Source: Dipetalonema caudispina (taxonomy: Eukaryota > Nematoda > Chromadorea > Rhabditida > Onchocercidae). Taken from it: a stretch of DNA of 64,000 nucleotides. This document shows, one piece after another, positions 1 through 12,813 of the stretch (position 1 is the stretch's first letter; each line of letters begins with the position of its first letter). The DNA is taken from contig JABVXV010000023.1 in the NCBI GenBank assembly GCA_013365325.1, forward strand, positions 248,001 through 312,000. The letters run 5' to 3'. Both the position numbers and the translations under genes were made by a program. A model generated the notes under the pieces. That model did not search any database. It saw nothing but the letters and a program-made list of their open reading frames with translations, and was not told where the DNA came from.

Positions 1-120
1 AGCATAACTACTGGAAGTAATCAGATGTAAAACCAGTTAGAAAACATAGAAAGAAAAGCTTATGATGTCAAACGTCAAACTAATTCGGTTATTAAATAAT
101 GAAGAATAAAAGTAACCAAC

Positions 121-860
121 GTATAAACATAAGGCCCTTTTTCAACAAGCACAGGATAGCTTCCATGTCGAGTGACATCAGATGGATTTGCTACAGAAAC
201 GGTCCACACTTTGAATTTCATTGAATATTTCTGCTCAATCCAACGTTGAGTCATCTTGTTATAAGTACCATTCTCATCGAAACCCAAATGTTCATTCTGA
301 AATTATGGTTGAAACTGTCAGAACAACAAGAACTTTTATTATCTTATGAGAGGTTACTTGCAATCGAATTTGCTTTAAAAAGTCATAAATCTAATTTTAG
401 ATTCAGCCCATTCCGGTACAAATTCTAAATTACTGTAGTCCGAAATGTTAATATAAGAAATCTATGTCTTGTTTCAAATACTTTGTATGTCACTAATAAT
501 ATCGTTATAGTGACTACGGTGAAGGAGAACAATAACAGATTCAAGGAGAAAAGTATTATTCTTATTAGATTATTAACTTTATTAACTAGACGAGCAACAA
601 CTACAGTGCGAACAGGTATTATAAATATTTAAAATAATGAAAATGAAAGTAGCATTTTATTTGCTCACTTAACTGTTTGCTTATTTATAGTCCACTGATT
701 AATGTCAGTAAACATGGAGTGATTGTGCTAAAAGACAAAGACAAACCTTGATGACTTCTTTGTTTATCGTTAACGGAATGACAGTTAAGGATAGAATGCC
801 AACAATAATGAAAATGGCGCCGATAGCTAAAGCTCCAATGGTATAAATTCTGATATCCAT
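121..860 (-). CDS. CD36 / class B scavenger receptor family protein, 5' end only
   Basis: Two coding exons on the minus strand, 747-860 and 121-296; the gene continues past the left edge. Exon 1 encodes 38 residues starting MDIRIYTIG, with a hydrophobic segment at about residues 8-30 that would be the N-terminal membrane anchor typical of CD36 proteins. Exon 2 continues in frame and carries the signature FKVWTVSVANP followed by GSYPVLVEKGPYVY, the conserved start of the CD36 ectodomain. Family knowledge: two-TM receptors for lipids, lipoproteins or other ligands at the cell surface or in lysosomes. The start is favoured because a TTTTCAG acceptor lies one base upstream of the ATG, which suits trans-splicing. 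The family call is firm; which nematode paralogue cannot be said from about 97 residues. Confidence 0.85.
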
Positions 861-1459
861 TCTGAAAATAGAACAGCCCGTAATAATTAACTAATTAATT
901 GTTACAGTAAGAGACGCTACCGATATTCGACAACAAAGTGACAAAAGTAAAAGTGTGACATTAATATTATTCACATCAATCCATCCAACAAATAAACGTC
1001 TGCAGCGACACTTTCATCGGAAGGGATAAAAAGTTTCCGCATAGCTTTGCACTTTAGCGTTGCATACGAGGTTCGGAAATTCTATCGCTTCAGGAGATTT
1101 GATTTCTGTGCTAAAACCGGATTTTCCACAACCAGATTTTTTAAGGAATTACGCTTGAAAAACGTCTTCTGAATTGCCTCCTTTGCAACAGCGTTGCAAG
1201 TTAATTTTCCATTATGCGCTCGAATTTCTCATACAATTAGGAATATTGAAGAAGAAGGTGAGGAAAAAAGAAAGGGAGAATATTACGGATTCTATCAACC
1301 TCGTATAACTTGTATTTGGACAAAAATGAGATGTGTACTTCTTAGTGAAGGTAAAAGTTATCCGAAGGAAAGTAAGAATTTTTAGTAACTTGAAGCTATT
1401 TTTGATAGGATCTCAAAAAAGGTCAGATAGGAAATATTTGCATAGAATAAAAATGATGA
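861..1459. other. Intergenic region between divergent CD36-like and PDZ genes
   Basis: The two genes start about 600 bp apart and point away from each other, so both promoters should lie here. An open frame at 1194-1385 has no recognisable protein character and no good splice context. I see no defined regulatory motif. Confidence 0.4.
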
Positions 1460-3897
1460 ATGTATGAATTAGTGAGCATTGTTGAGGTTCCATATGGAAA
1501 TAGGATGGTTGTTGACACTGAAGAAATGCATCATCTCCATGTTAACATTGATGCTGGTGAACTACCTGGTATATCATACACCAAGGATGTAAGTTCTCTA
1601 TAATATCTTTAAGTATTATCTATTATTTTGTGATTTCAAATTCCAATATTATATTAACAGTTATCAAAAATTAGTATGCATGAAATTTCGTTGAAAAATG
1701 AATGACGTAGAAATACAATGAATCAGAACAGGAAAAATGAAGTGGGAGCAAAAATAGGACAATAGACGACAGCTAGAGAGAAGGGAAGGGAGGAAGACAA
1801 GAATAGAATATGGTTGTATTTTTGTCATTCTCGTATGTAAGCGAAACGATCATTCTACATTCATGTTGTTTATACTTATTTGATGATCTGAGGTTGCGAG
1901 GATTGGTCTAAGTTGTATAAGATAGTTTTAAGTTGTGCAGGTTATTAGATAAACGGTAAACAAATCAATGTGTGAAAAGAGAGCTTTCAAGTAAAACATA
2001 TATCGGATAGAACTGTTTGATGTTGATCCTAAGCTTGCAAATTAAAATTAACAAGGAGAAAAAGACTCGTTCGTCAAATTTTTTTTTTATCTTATCAAAC
2101 ACTTATCGTTAGCAGATGACGCAAATGGTAACGTTTTTTGTGATAAGTGCAAATAGCAAAACTTGATCTAACAAGGACACCCGTTGTAATCACTGTATCA
2201 TTATTACATCGAAATACTGTCTGGGAATTTTCCTCATCATCTAAGTTCACACTCCCATTTCAGCTCACTGTAACATTTGTACAACGAAATGGTGCATTAG
2301 GGGATCGAATCAATGTTGGCGATAAAATTTTAGCAGTTAATGATTGTTCTGTAACCGATCGAAATACATTCGATCGAATTCAACAAAAACATCATATTAC
2401 AAGGCAAGAAAAAATCTCCTATCAATTTGATATTTTCAGTTGTAACTTAAATTTGTTCATTGGATTGATCGAAGATAGGATGAGAATAATAGTGATTAAT
2501 CTTTAAGATATGGACATAAATAATGAAAATATATCAATGATAACTAAGATGAGAAAGTAATCAACTTAAATTAATGACACTAAGAATTCATCAAAATTAT
2601 CAAACTTTTATTTAAGATGAAAGAATTCGAATTACTTTGTGGAGAGTAAAATAGTACACTGCAATGAATGAGTATGGGAATATTCTTTCATCAAAAAGGT
2701 TAAGTTCAGAATGACAATAAGTCGTGATAAAGAACGTGGGGAGAAAATAAAGCAAGAACAATGTGTTGATGATAAGAGAATCACAAAACGTGATGGATTC
2801 TTATATTTGAAGGTGAAAATGACGCAACACAAGACGGGTACACGAGTGGGTTTGGTTGGTTCATCCGTTACTTTTTTGCTACTAACATTAATTTCTTAAC
2901 CATTCCTATAAGTGTTGAAATAATGATATTATATGTTTTGACTATGAAACTGTCAAGTGTAAATTCTTAGATAACAAGAATATAGGAAATGTTTTAGTTA
3001 ACAATTTAAGCTTAAATGATTCTACTTATTAAGTGCTGCTCACTACATATACAAAATCTTTTATCAACCAGTTATGTTCTCATACACCTTAATTAATTAA
3101 TTATGTTAATTTGTAATACATTAGCAACATAGCTCTATCATGTTATGAAATATTGGTGCCGTGACCTCGTGGCGCAATGGACAACGCGTCGGTCTACGGA
3201 ACCGAAGATTGCAGGTTCGACTCCTGCCGAGGTCGCGGGGCTCTTTTGTAATTGTTGAATTTGAATATATGCAAGGGTAACTACATGGCCTATGTACATA
3301 AACGATGACATTGAAGCAAAATATGAGAACTTTAATGAAATACTATAAATGAAGAGAAGTAAAATGATACGTGTTACTAAATTAGGCTTTGTAGTAGAAT
3401 TATTATCAGCTTGAACTGTTTTGTATACACTTATCATATTGAAAAGATACTTTTCAGGAGGTGAAAAATGGTAAAGAAGGACATGTGTATGTGACACGTG
3501 TGACAAAAGGATCGTTGAGTGCTGAATGTTTGATAGTTGGAGATCGAATTTTGCAAATTGATGGGACAATTATTAATGATAAAGAAATGGCAAAAAAGAT
3601 TATTGTTCAGGTAAACGATAAGTTAACAGTAAAAGTAAATAAATTACTAACGTGTGAAAATATAACAGAAATGGACTATTGTACGGAAGAATAAACTATC
3701 GGTATTTTAAAAATTTTACTGTAAAATTATCAAGAATAAAGTGAATTTGTTTCTTTTTTTTTTTTTTTTAGGGATTACCATCAGGAAATATAACGATTGT
3801 TGTAGAACGTCCTGATTCTCCTAAAGCACGCAACTTCGCATCTGAAGTATTATCCGTTAGAACACCACCAAATGCTGAGAAATCGAAACAAGTTTAA
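1460..3897 (+). CDS. Two-PDZ-domain protein (nematode type)
   Basis: Five coding exons join in phase: 1460-1588, 2264-2403, 2710-2854, 3458-3610, 3772-3897, giving about 230 residues. PDZ 1 (about residues 42-100) has the core LTVTFVQRNG then GDRINVGDKILAVND. PDZ 2 (about 120-210) has YLKVKMTQ, VGLEVKNGKEGHVYVTRV, GDRILQIDGT and ends ITIVVERP. PDZ 1 lacks a clear GLGF-type carboxylate loop. There is no signal peptide, membrane segment or other domain, so an intracellular scaffold or adaptor is likely; small PDZ-only proteins of this type are known in nematodes. The second intron needs a GC donor at 2404. The third intron carries a tRNA-Arg gene. The start ATG at 1460 is the first in-frame methionine; an upstream non-coding exon is possible. 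Specific ligands are unknown. Confidence 0.7.
3163..3235 (+). tRNA. tRNA-Arg(ACG): tRNA-Arg (anticodon ACG)
   Basis: A complete 73-nt cloverleaf. Acceptor GACCTCG pairs with CGAGGTC, followed by discriminator G. The anticodon stem TCGGT/ACCGA encloses loop CTACGGA, giving anticodon ACG. The T stem GCAGG/CCTGC encloses TTCGACT. The D stem has three pairs plus the common 13-22 mismatch. No intron. It lies in intron 3 of the PDZ gene on the same strand, and its antisense accounts for a spurious minus-strand open frame there. Internal A and B boxes (TGGCGCAATGG; GGTTCGACTCC) are intact, so Pol III transcription is expected. Confidence 0.96.
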
Positions 3898-4878
3898 CTC
3901 AATTCCAATGAATCCCCATAATTTTAATTTCCCTCTAACGCTTGCAACAAAATGGCTAAACAGCAGCTCATCAGTCTTTGCTTTACTTATTTGAATATCA
4001 GTTAATAAATGAACCCTGTCAATCAACAATTATCATCTGATAGTTGTTAGCCAATCATAAATATTTTTGGAAATATAATAAAGTTATCAAAAATTAGTTC
4101 AAAGCAAAATTCACTAATAAATTCTAGAAATCTAAACCATTAACCTTACCGTGAAGAAATGTATGTATCGTTTAGAAGGTGAGTAAAAAAAGAAAGAGTT
4201 AAGAAGTGGGAGTTATCTTATTCTCGAGTATTTCATTTCTTTATTACTTCAAGTTTCATAAACAATGTTTATGTTATTAAATATAGCAATCTACCTCCTA
4301 CGATTGCAAAACATAGGTATATTTTCAGGGATAATTATGAATGACCAAAATTTGATAAGTAATTAGAAGAAATGACAAATTTATTATCATTTAATTCCTT
4401 ATTAAGATGACTTAAATCCTCTACGAATTCCTTTGATAAATGCAAAAAAAAAAAAAAGAATATTGGTTGAGAATTGAAAGTAGAATGAATGATAAGGAGA
4501 AATAGAGAGAATTGTTGAAGAATAATGACTAATTGGATGATAATCAATTGATAATATCATCAACAATGTGCAATTTCTTTATCGGGTATGGGATCATTTT
4601 GCGAAATGTTTACGGATTTGTTTGTTTATTTTTCAGTAAGTTATGTATGGTATAGGGTAATAATAATATGAGTAATTTATCACTTTCTTTATCAAATCTA
4701 TTTAAGTAATAATGAATGGTATAAAATTTATTGAATCTATTGAAATCTATTTATCTCTTTTTAAGTTAATTAATCAGTATATCAGTGAATTATGATAAAC
4801 GTTATGTGCTGACGTCAAGAATTGTCTTATTGATAAGGTACTCATACAATTATCTTTTGTATTTTACAGGAAAAGTAT
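3898..4878 (+). other. Intergenic region, PDZ gene 3' end to SCYL1 start
   Basis: About 980 bp with no coding signal. TATTTTACAG at 4860-4869 ends 9 nt before the SCYL1 ATG and is a likely trans-splice acceptor or the end of a 5' UTR intron. The rest is AT-rich with short A and T runs. Confidence 0.45.
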
Positions 4879-7800
4879 ATGACATCCGTGTTATCATCAC
4901 TCTTTTCACGCGATCCAAAAAGTGTATTTTCATACGAGCTACCAGCTAGCAGTTTCTATACTTTCGATGGCATATTCATCGGGAAAAGCTTTAAAAAAGT
5001 AACATTACTTAGTGAATATTAAGTGGGTTTTGGGCATTTGAAACGAAAATCATAGGAAAATTTAATTTTTAAATGTTGACAACGAATGATTTAGCATTAT
5101 TACAGACTGAACCCTCCGAACTTGCTACTTGTTTCTGGGCAGCGGTATCCGACTGTGGTCCAGGATCAGTCCTGAAAGCTCAAGCACGTAAACTAAAAAC
5201 TCTCCGGCATCCTAATGTTCTCACTTATTTGGATAGCGTTGAGGTTGTAATATTCTGTGAAGTTATCAGTTGTATAGTATCTCAATTCTCGAATTTTTTT
5301 TTTTTTGTTGAGACTTTGTCAAACTTTCAGTTATCAAACTTATTTCTCAAAATTGAAACTTTCCTTTCATTTTGTAGTGTATGTGTATTGTCTGTTAGGA
5401 GTTTCAGTATCTATTTGATGAAGAATGATATAACTTAAGGGTTCCATTTCAGTATCCCATGTTTGTTTATTCTAAAATCATTGCTGAATGATTTTTATAT
5501 CAAACAGCAGAGCCACCGGCATAGGTAATGTTATGCAGATCATCATTTTGAGCTTCTGTTTCAGATGAATGGTACTTTTTATTTAGTAACGGAAGCTTGC
5601 GTGCCTCTAAAAATTTATATTACGGAAAATAAACTAACTGATAAGCAGAAGGACTTTGTTGTGTCGTGGGGTCTCTTTCAGCTAATGGTATGTCTGTTTC
5701 TCCTATATGATTGATGTACAGCACGTATGAATTATAAATTGCTTTTATTTATAGTAGTGTTTATCAGTATAATGAATCTAAATATTCTTTTTTGGAATTA
5801 GTTAATAATACGTTGGGCTTTCATAGTTACGTTTGGAAATTCCGAAGTGCATTTTTGAACAGTTTAGAGTGAGCTGCAAAGTGCTGCAAAATTCAGAACT
5901 TTAGAGATCGATTAACCGTATCATAGCTTTATTCGTTTGATATTTGATTGTGTTGTAGCTCTGACCGATATTACAAGCCTAATATATCGTCGTTCTTATA
6001 CCAGTAAGAATAAAATTCCTCAGTTTACAGAGCTGTTTAAAATTCCTGCATCAAGAAGCTGAATTAAGTCACGAAAATATTCGACATTCTGTTTATGTCA
6101 CAGAAAGTGGAGATTGGAAACTTGGTGGTTTCGAGAAGTCAACCAACTTCAGGTACATTTTTTTCTCATATTGTGTTGAGGAACATCATCTTTTTTTTGA
6201 AACCCGTTTTGCGCTCCGATTTAATATGCTGATAGATCTGGTAACTAGATATTTAAATTAGTTTTGCTTTTTTTTTTCAGTAATCCACGCGCTGATCTTA
6301 ATTCATTTGCATTACTTACATGGGAAATTTTCAATGGTTTCAACGAATCAGTAACAAAACCAGAAGCACCGAAAAGAGTTCCTCAACAGCTGCATAATCA
6401 TTATAAAAAGATGGCTACTAACCGAGCAGCGAAACTGGATACTGGGGAATTGTTGAGAGGTACTGCTTCATGGTTCTTCACTTAGTATTGTTTTTCTCTT
6501 CAAATTTTCTCCAATTTTCCTCTGACATTTTCATTAATAACCAAAAAGAAAAAATCAGTGACTTATATCTTCAGTTGTCACTTATCTGTATTCATACTCA
6601 TATTTTAGTATGCGACAGACCTTTCCATATTACTCAGTAAAAATGTTAGTCACTTCAGCACTAGTTCGATATTTTTCCATTATTGATCGGTTTCTACTAT
6701 TTTGAGTGCAGAAAACGTTTCAGAATTGCGTCAAGCAGGTGGATTTTTCAAGAATCGATATGTGGATACACTGCTCTTTTTGGATGAATTTCAATTAAAA
6801 GATGCTCACGAAAAGCAGGCATTCTTCACAGAATTAAAAAATGAATTGGATTTTTTTCCTGATAATATTGCCAAATACAGGATTCTTCCGAAATTGATAC
6901 ATGTATGTTCTGTACTTTTCATTATTTAGAGCCGCTGAGAAATCGTAATCGATATTTGCATTATATCTTCTCAAAATAGCTTATAGTTTTTCCTTTTTAA
7001 GTAATGAGAAGTGCAGTATCTAATTTCGATCGTAATATCCCACAAATGCATTGCTGCTCAATTTACAATATGCAGTTCATTTAGTTATTTAAACGCTTTT
7101 TAAAATCTAAAAAGTTTTTACCAAAAGAGGTAGAATTCTCACCTTTTTGCTAAATTCCTTGGATTTCTTAATGAAAATGACAGAGTTACGAATACGGTGA
7201 TGCGGGATCACATGTTTTGATGCCACTGTTTCGTTTGGGGCGTCTGTTGAATGAAGACGAGTATCAGCTCCGTATTGTGCCTTGCCTTTGTAAATTATTT
7301 AGTTCACCGGATCGTGCAACACGTGTGAAATTATTAGAACGAATTGACGAATTCGCACCTCATTTAACGCCTCAAATTGTTAACGAACGGATATATAGGT
7401 TGGTTTCTGTAAGCTGATTCTCAAAATTTGCTCATTTTCAAAGTTCATATTTTCATTGCTACAATTAAGCGAACTATCGAGAAGTTTTATATGTTAATGT
7501 TGAACCTATATGTTGTTAACTTTGCGTCGAAATCCTACTGAAGGTTCTAGTATCAATCAGTGTAATTATTAAATAACTTCTAGCTTGCTGGTAAGTATAT
7601 TGAAGGTGTTATGAAGTCTCAAGTGGAAAAAAATATTTATGAAGACTCAGTTTCGTTTTTTTGTTTCAAATTAGTATTGTGATTTTCTTGTAGTTGTAGT
7701 CACTCTTTCTGTTGAACAAAATTTTATTTTCAGGAATGTTGCACCTGGTTTTATGGATACAAGTCCAGCTGTTCGTGAAAGTACGGTGAAAGCAATGGTT

Positions 7801-10800
7801 TCGCTGGCTGACAAATTGAATAATCAAAATTTAAATACTGATCTAATGCGGCATTTAGCAAGACTACAGGGTAGGATTTTTACTTCTCAAGTATTATGGT
7901 TGGAGGAATTCCCTAGGATTTCTCTGAAAGCCTGAAGCAGTGTGCACGATCGTTGCTTTCACTTCTTAGCCTGTAGAGAATTCTCCAAATCTAAACTATC
8001 CACTCGGTACTGAAGAACGATTTCCCTTTTTATCCTAAATAGCTTTGTGTCTGGAAAAATATTACTTGATGTGCATTCAGGCGCAGATGATCAACCTGGT
8101 ATTCGAACAAATGCAACCATTTGTCTCAGTAAAATTGGTTGTTACATTGATCCAGCTCATCGTCAGCAGATCCTAATCAGTGCCTTTACTCGTGCACTCA
8201 AAGATCCATTTCCTCCGGCTAGAATGGCAGCTATCCTGGCACTTAGTGCTACCCAACAATATTACTCATTAATAGAAGTTGCAAATCGTATATTACCAGC
8301 CTTATCACCGGTGACATGTGATCGGGAAAAGCAGGTTATTTAGTGTAAATTTTCTAAAATTTATATGTATTTGTAGAAATCAGTTTCATATTTTCAAGAT
8401 TTTTTAATTATCAAGTTGCTAGAATTACAAAAAATTGTCATCTTCTGTTAAACTCGCTACGTACAGTCCACTGTACTGTCAGATGTCAGTAGTTGAACAA
8501 AGTTGAGGAATGTTACAATCTGACATATATTCTGAAAGTTTCAGGCAAGTTTTCAGGATATATGTATATTCTACTTTCATTAAGCGGAATAGTTTAACGG
8601 CTGACAGCAAGAGTCTGTTTATGACATTGTTTCTTACATACAGTTGTGCTTGTGCTGCTACCATGAAGCGTATTTCACATTTCATTAGATTTCCGAAGAG
8701 TCTTAATAATTTTAGTGATCAGTGTGCATCTTATTTATCACTCATTTTTTAGTCCTTTTCCACTAACCTTTCTTTTTTTGATTTTCAAAGCAAATTAGTA
8801 TGCATTCAGGTTAGGGATCAAAGCTTTAAAGCACTGCATGGATTCATCGAAAAATTGGAAAAAGCTAGTGAAAATCCAGAACTAGTAGCAGAACTTGAAG
8901 CGCAAGTAAAAGCTGGTGGGAAAAGCGGTTTGCTTAGCAGTGACAAGGTATTTTTCTCAATATCGTTTACTGTTCTTATTATTTCTGATAAGTGAAGAGG
9001 TGGAGACGCTCTACTATATCAAATAATATACAAGTTATTTGCTTTTTATCTCAACAGATATGACCTCATAAGTTTCTTCATACCGTGTAAGAATATATTT
9101 TAGGTACCGCAATGGGCAAGCTGGGCGTTAAAGTCACTCTCAGGCAAATTCTACAAATACTCTCCTTCGGTACAAAATCCAGCTGAGTCAGCATATAAAA
9201 AAGAGACATCTATTTATGAACCGACATCTACCATAAGAACATCTTCTGAAGTAAAATCATATGATACATTATCAACGAAGCTTGCAAATGATGGTTGGGG
9301 TGAACTGAACAATAGTTTATCTATAGAAAATGAAGAAGAGTGGGAAGATGCTAATGATGCATTAACAACAGGTACCATCAGCATGAATGAAGGATGGAAT
9401 GACGAACAGGGAGAAGTAAGTATTGGTTTAATTTAATTTGATAATTTCAAATCAAATTCATAAACAAGATATTTTTGGCAAACAGCTATTACTTATATCA
9501 TAATCATGAGCTTTACAATTAGAAATTAGCTCATAGCGGGATCTGATTTAGGAAAAAGATGGCTTTGTGGGTAACAAAAGGAGGGCTTCTGATATCAGTT
9601 TTGTTATGACGACACCCCGGTGCGCTAGAGAAACGATGAGCTTACACGAGTATTTATGTGAGGAAACCAAGGAAAGTACTAGGCTTTTATTAGCAATCAG
9701 AGCACTAATACATGTAGGGATAAACCTGGAAGAAAGAATGAACAACCGAAGATACATATAAGTTTCGAAAGGTTTACTATCGTAGATTATTGTGGAGATA
9801 TGGTAGTATATATGTGAATTTTGCAATAATGAAAAGTATAACAAGTTTTATTTGAGATCAAGAGCCAATCGTTTACTCGGTTGGCTCTTAACCTCACATA
9901 AAACTTGTCATACTGCTACTCATTACGATAGAAAAAAACGCGATCTGTTGGATCACCGTATCACTAGTGTTCTGTGTGATAGTTTCGCATTCAAATTAGA
10001 GAATATTGATTTTTTAGGTTCACAATACAGTAATTTAATTTAATGAGAAATTTTGATTTAAAATTTCGATTGAAACCATTCCTTCAAATCTGTTATTTCA
10101 CTTTTTTTGTAGGTAACAGCTACTAAAAAAACACCAACCACAGGATCGTCGAATCCTCTTGGAAAATCGTCGGGAACGGGCGGATTGAAATTGCAATGTG
10201 CCGTTACAAAGCTTACTGGTCCCTTTTTTTATTTAAAATGGTTCAAAAGAAAAGTGGGAAACAGATTCTAGAAACTGAGATCGGTTGTAATAATGAGTCC
10301 AAAATAATAAATACAATATATACTGAATGGATCGTTCCGAGATGAATACAAGTAAACCCAAAATTATAATCGAGAATTCATTCAGTCATATCATTCAAGT
10401 GGTGCTAAATAATTTAAAAATGAAGCAGAAAATTGTTTTTAGTTTTGTTCGCAGACTGAAAGCTAAAAATATTAGAAACGATTTCTTTTTTTTTACAGCT
10501 GAAGATGATTTGGATTATTTATTGGGTATTAAACCCAAGCCGAGTGCAACTGATCGATTAGGTGATAATGAAATTACAAATAAGAGCGCATTTGCTGTAA
10601 AGAATAGCAGTAGTACATTGACGGATGGTTGGGGTGATAGTTCAATTACAAGCGGATGGGATGATTTCGATATCAGTTCAGGTTCATTATTAATTCCTTG
10701 AACTATTTATGCAAATAATAACGAAACACTGAATTTTTTATGATTATGGGAGAAGTAGAAGTTTGGAAGTGTTGGAATGATTTCTGTTTTATGTTAAACT

Positions 10801-11627
10801 TCTAGAGTTTGTTGAAATGACATTCTCTGCTTATTTTTTTACAGTTTCATGTGGAACATCTGCTCAAGTAGTAGAAGATGGCGAATGGAATACTGCATGG
10901 AATACCGATGAACATGTGGAAAGTAAGTTTAAATCCTCATATTTTAAAGTTAACTCGTTGAAATTTTCGTTTCTGTAACAAGTTTTTTTCTCTTTTTTGA
11001 ACACATCTTGGACCTCCTTTGCTCGTGTAACAGATTATTTCACAGAAGTATCCATCATTCTATCTGTAGATCTGGCATTAGTTTTTCCTTTCTTTTTTTT
11101 GTTGTCGTTTTTGAATACATCTTAAAACGTTTTTAATGCTTTCATCTAGTAGCTTTAAAATTACAAGAGTCAACATTAGAGTTTGCAGTAACACAATTTA
11201 CCACCAATTTCAAATGGTGGTAAACTGTCCCCATTTCTCTAAAGTTCAGAATTCCAAAACTGATCAGTCCTGCAGTTGGGACCTCGTAGAAGTTGCATAC
11301 TACTTTCTTGTGGTTACCATGGGATAGTGGTTAAATAAGAAGGATAGTGATATCATTATCATGGACAGAGCACAGCTGCTCAAGTCGGAGTGATTTCTTA
11401 GCTACTGTTTTATGCTTTATTATCGTACTTAGGAGTACCACCTTTATTGTTCCATATACATATACATTTCTTTTTCAGTTTCATCGGCAGCGGAGAGTAA
11501 AGAAATCCGTCGATCAAAAATCGCAGCGCGGAATGAAGCTCGTCGTATGGAATTGGCTAGAAAACGAACTGCTCGACGTGGTGGTGGTACTCAAGTCACG
11601 TCAGATAATGATGGGAACATTCATTGA
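4879..11627 (+). CDS. SCYL1: SCY1-like pseudokinase 1 (SCYL1 / N-terminal kinase-like protein)
   Basis: Fifteen exons in continuous phase: 4879-4998, 5106-5243, 5565-5687, 6031-6152, 6281-6459, 6712-6902, 7184-7398, 7734-7870, 8081-8334, 8810-8947, 9104-9415, 10113-10197, 10499-10681, 10845-10922, 11479-11627. They give about 807 residues; human SCYL1 is about 808. Order: kinase-like domain (about 15-215) containing [20 protein letters not shown] in place of [10 protein letters not shown] in place of DFG, and [13 protein letters not shown]-type repeats (about 240-540) with [50 protein letters not shown]; an acidic Trp-rich linker (DGWGE, EEEWED, DGWGDSS); and a basic [20 protein letters not shown] tail. 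Catalytic residues are missing, as in the family. SCYL1 binds COPI and acts in Golgi-ER traffic. Oddities: shortened activation segment and no C-terminal RKLD. The exon 12 donor (10198) is weak. Confidence 0.92.
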
Positions 11628-11842
11628 TTATCCCAAAAGAAAAGTTTCGTATTGTACGATATATTTATACTTTTTACTGATATATTCAAGATTCAAGTTG
11701 ATTAACATTTTGCTAGAAAACTCTTTGGGTAATTAAAGTACCGTTCTTTCTCCACGAAAGCGTCCGTTCGTTATTATAGCCGTTTCGCTGAGTTAAGTCA
11801 GAAGTTGCTTCAATTTCTAGGAAAAAAGTAATTTTAAGTAGC

Positions 11843-12813
11843 CTAGACTAAAATTCGACAGTACAGGCACTGATTTGGGAAATATGGATTTTTTTGTTTT
11901 TCGAACAACTGTTTTATTTCTGCAATTGTTTCATTCATTCCATTTTCTGCTGAGTACTTTTAAAAATGTGAAAAGAGTATATTAATTGACGTCTTTACGC
12001 TTTCACGTTATATTTATTGCGAGTAAAAAATATCATAAAGAAAAGTGGCACCATTACAGTTCGTCGAAAAAAACTTAAATGGCAAGTATTGTAATTTGTT
12101 TTACAATATGAAGTTATAATATGTGAAATTCTTCGTTGTCTGTAAAGATCCGGATTTGATAGGTTTCACGTTTGACCAGTTCTTTTACAAATAAGTCGTT
12201 TGGCGATCGTTTCTGTCGGTTTGTTGTTGGTTGTGATCAAGTACCTAAGAAGACTGAATTAGTAGGTGAGATCAAATAGATCGTTAAAATAGTGTGGTGG
12301 ATATGCTCTGTGATATATATAAAGGGCAATGAATAGAAGTTGTTAGGAATTTTCATGTGAGGCTGTTCACTTATGAGATGTAAAGTGAGATATGTTTTTC
12401 ATGATCAAAGAAGCTTCGGGTCTGGAACAGCTTTTTTTCTAGGTCGAAAAGGATAATGAAACATTGTGTTGGATGGTCAGAAGCGGATCGAATCGCCTAT
12501 TTTATTTCATTCGAATATCTCACTACTTGAAATTAATCTGACCAGAAGTTTTCAACAAGATAAGAGAAATAAGGAGATATTAATATTTTTAATACTTACT
12601 GATCGCACAGATTCTCTTTGTCTGATCGTTCTGATAAGGTTGACTAAAGGGATAACATCCGAACAGATTCTATGTCAAGACAGTCAAAATTATGACGAAT
12701 GAAAGATTATTGTTAGTATTCAAACAATTCAACTTCTTCAACTAAACTCACTTTTCCGTAGTGGCAATATTTGCAAGTATACCAACAACTACTACACCAA
12801 CTTTCCAAATCAT
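11843..12813 (-). CDS. Candidate small secreted peptide precursor (tentative)
   Basis: Tentative minus-strand gene. Exon 12752-12813 encodes MIWKVGVVVVGILANIATTE, a typical signal peptide, and ends at a strong GTGAGT donor. Exon 12600-12643, bounded by a CTTTAG acceptor and a GTAAGT donor, continues in phase with NQPYQNDQTKRICAI, including a dibasic KR. The last exon is uncertain. 11843-11919 keeps phase and ends in a Cys-containing 25-residue stretch and a stop; an alternative is a short terminal exon near 12150. The frame is also open upstream of 12813, so the start could be earlier. The signal peptide plus KR suggests a processed peptide, but no known family is recognised. Confidence 0.28.

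Noticed and set aside
3138..3569. 143-codon minus-strand open frame
   Set aside because: Antisense to the tRNA-Arg and to a PDZ exon; its SAGVEPAIF stretch is the reverse of the tRNA T arm.
6153..6280. Read-through of SCYL1 intron 4 to fill the missing activation segment
   Set aside because: The frame stays open for a while but ends in TAG before exon 5 and shows no similarity to the expected PELEQYDPPEL region.
9548..9844. Overlapping open frames on both strands near 9.55-9.85 kb
   Set aside because: They fall in the intron between SCYL1 exons 11 and 12, with no domain and no phase agreement with the flanking exons.
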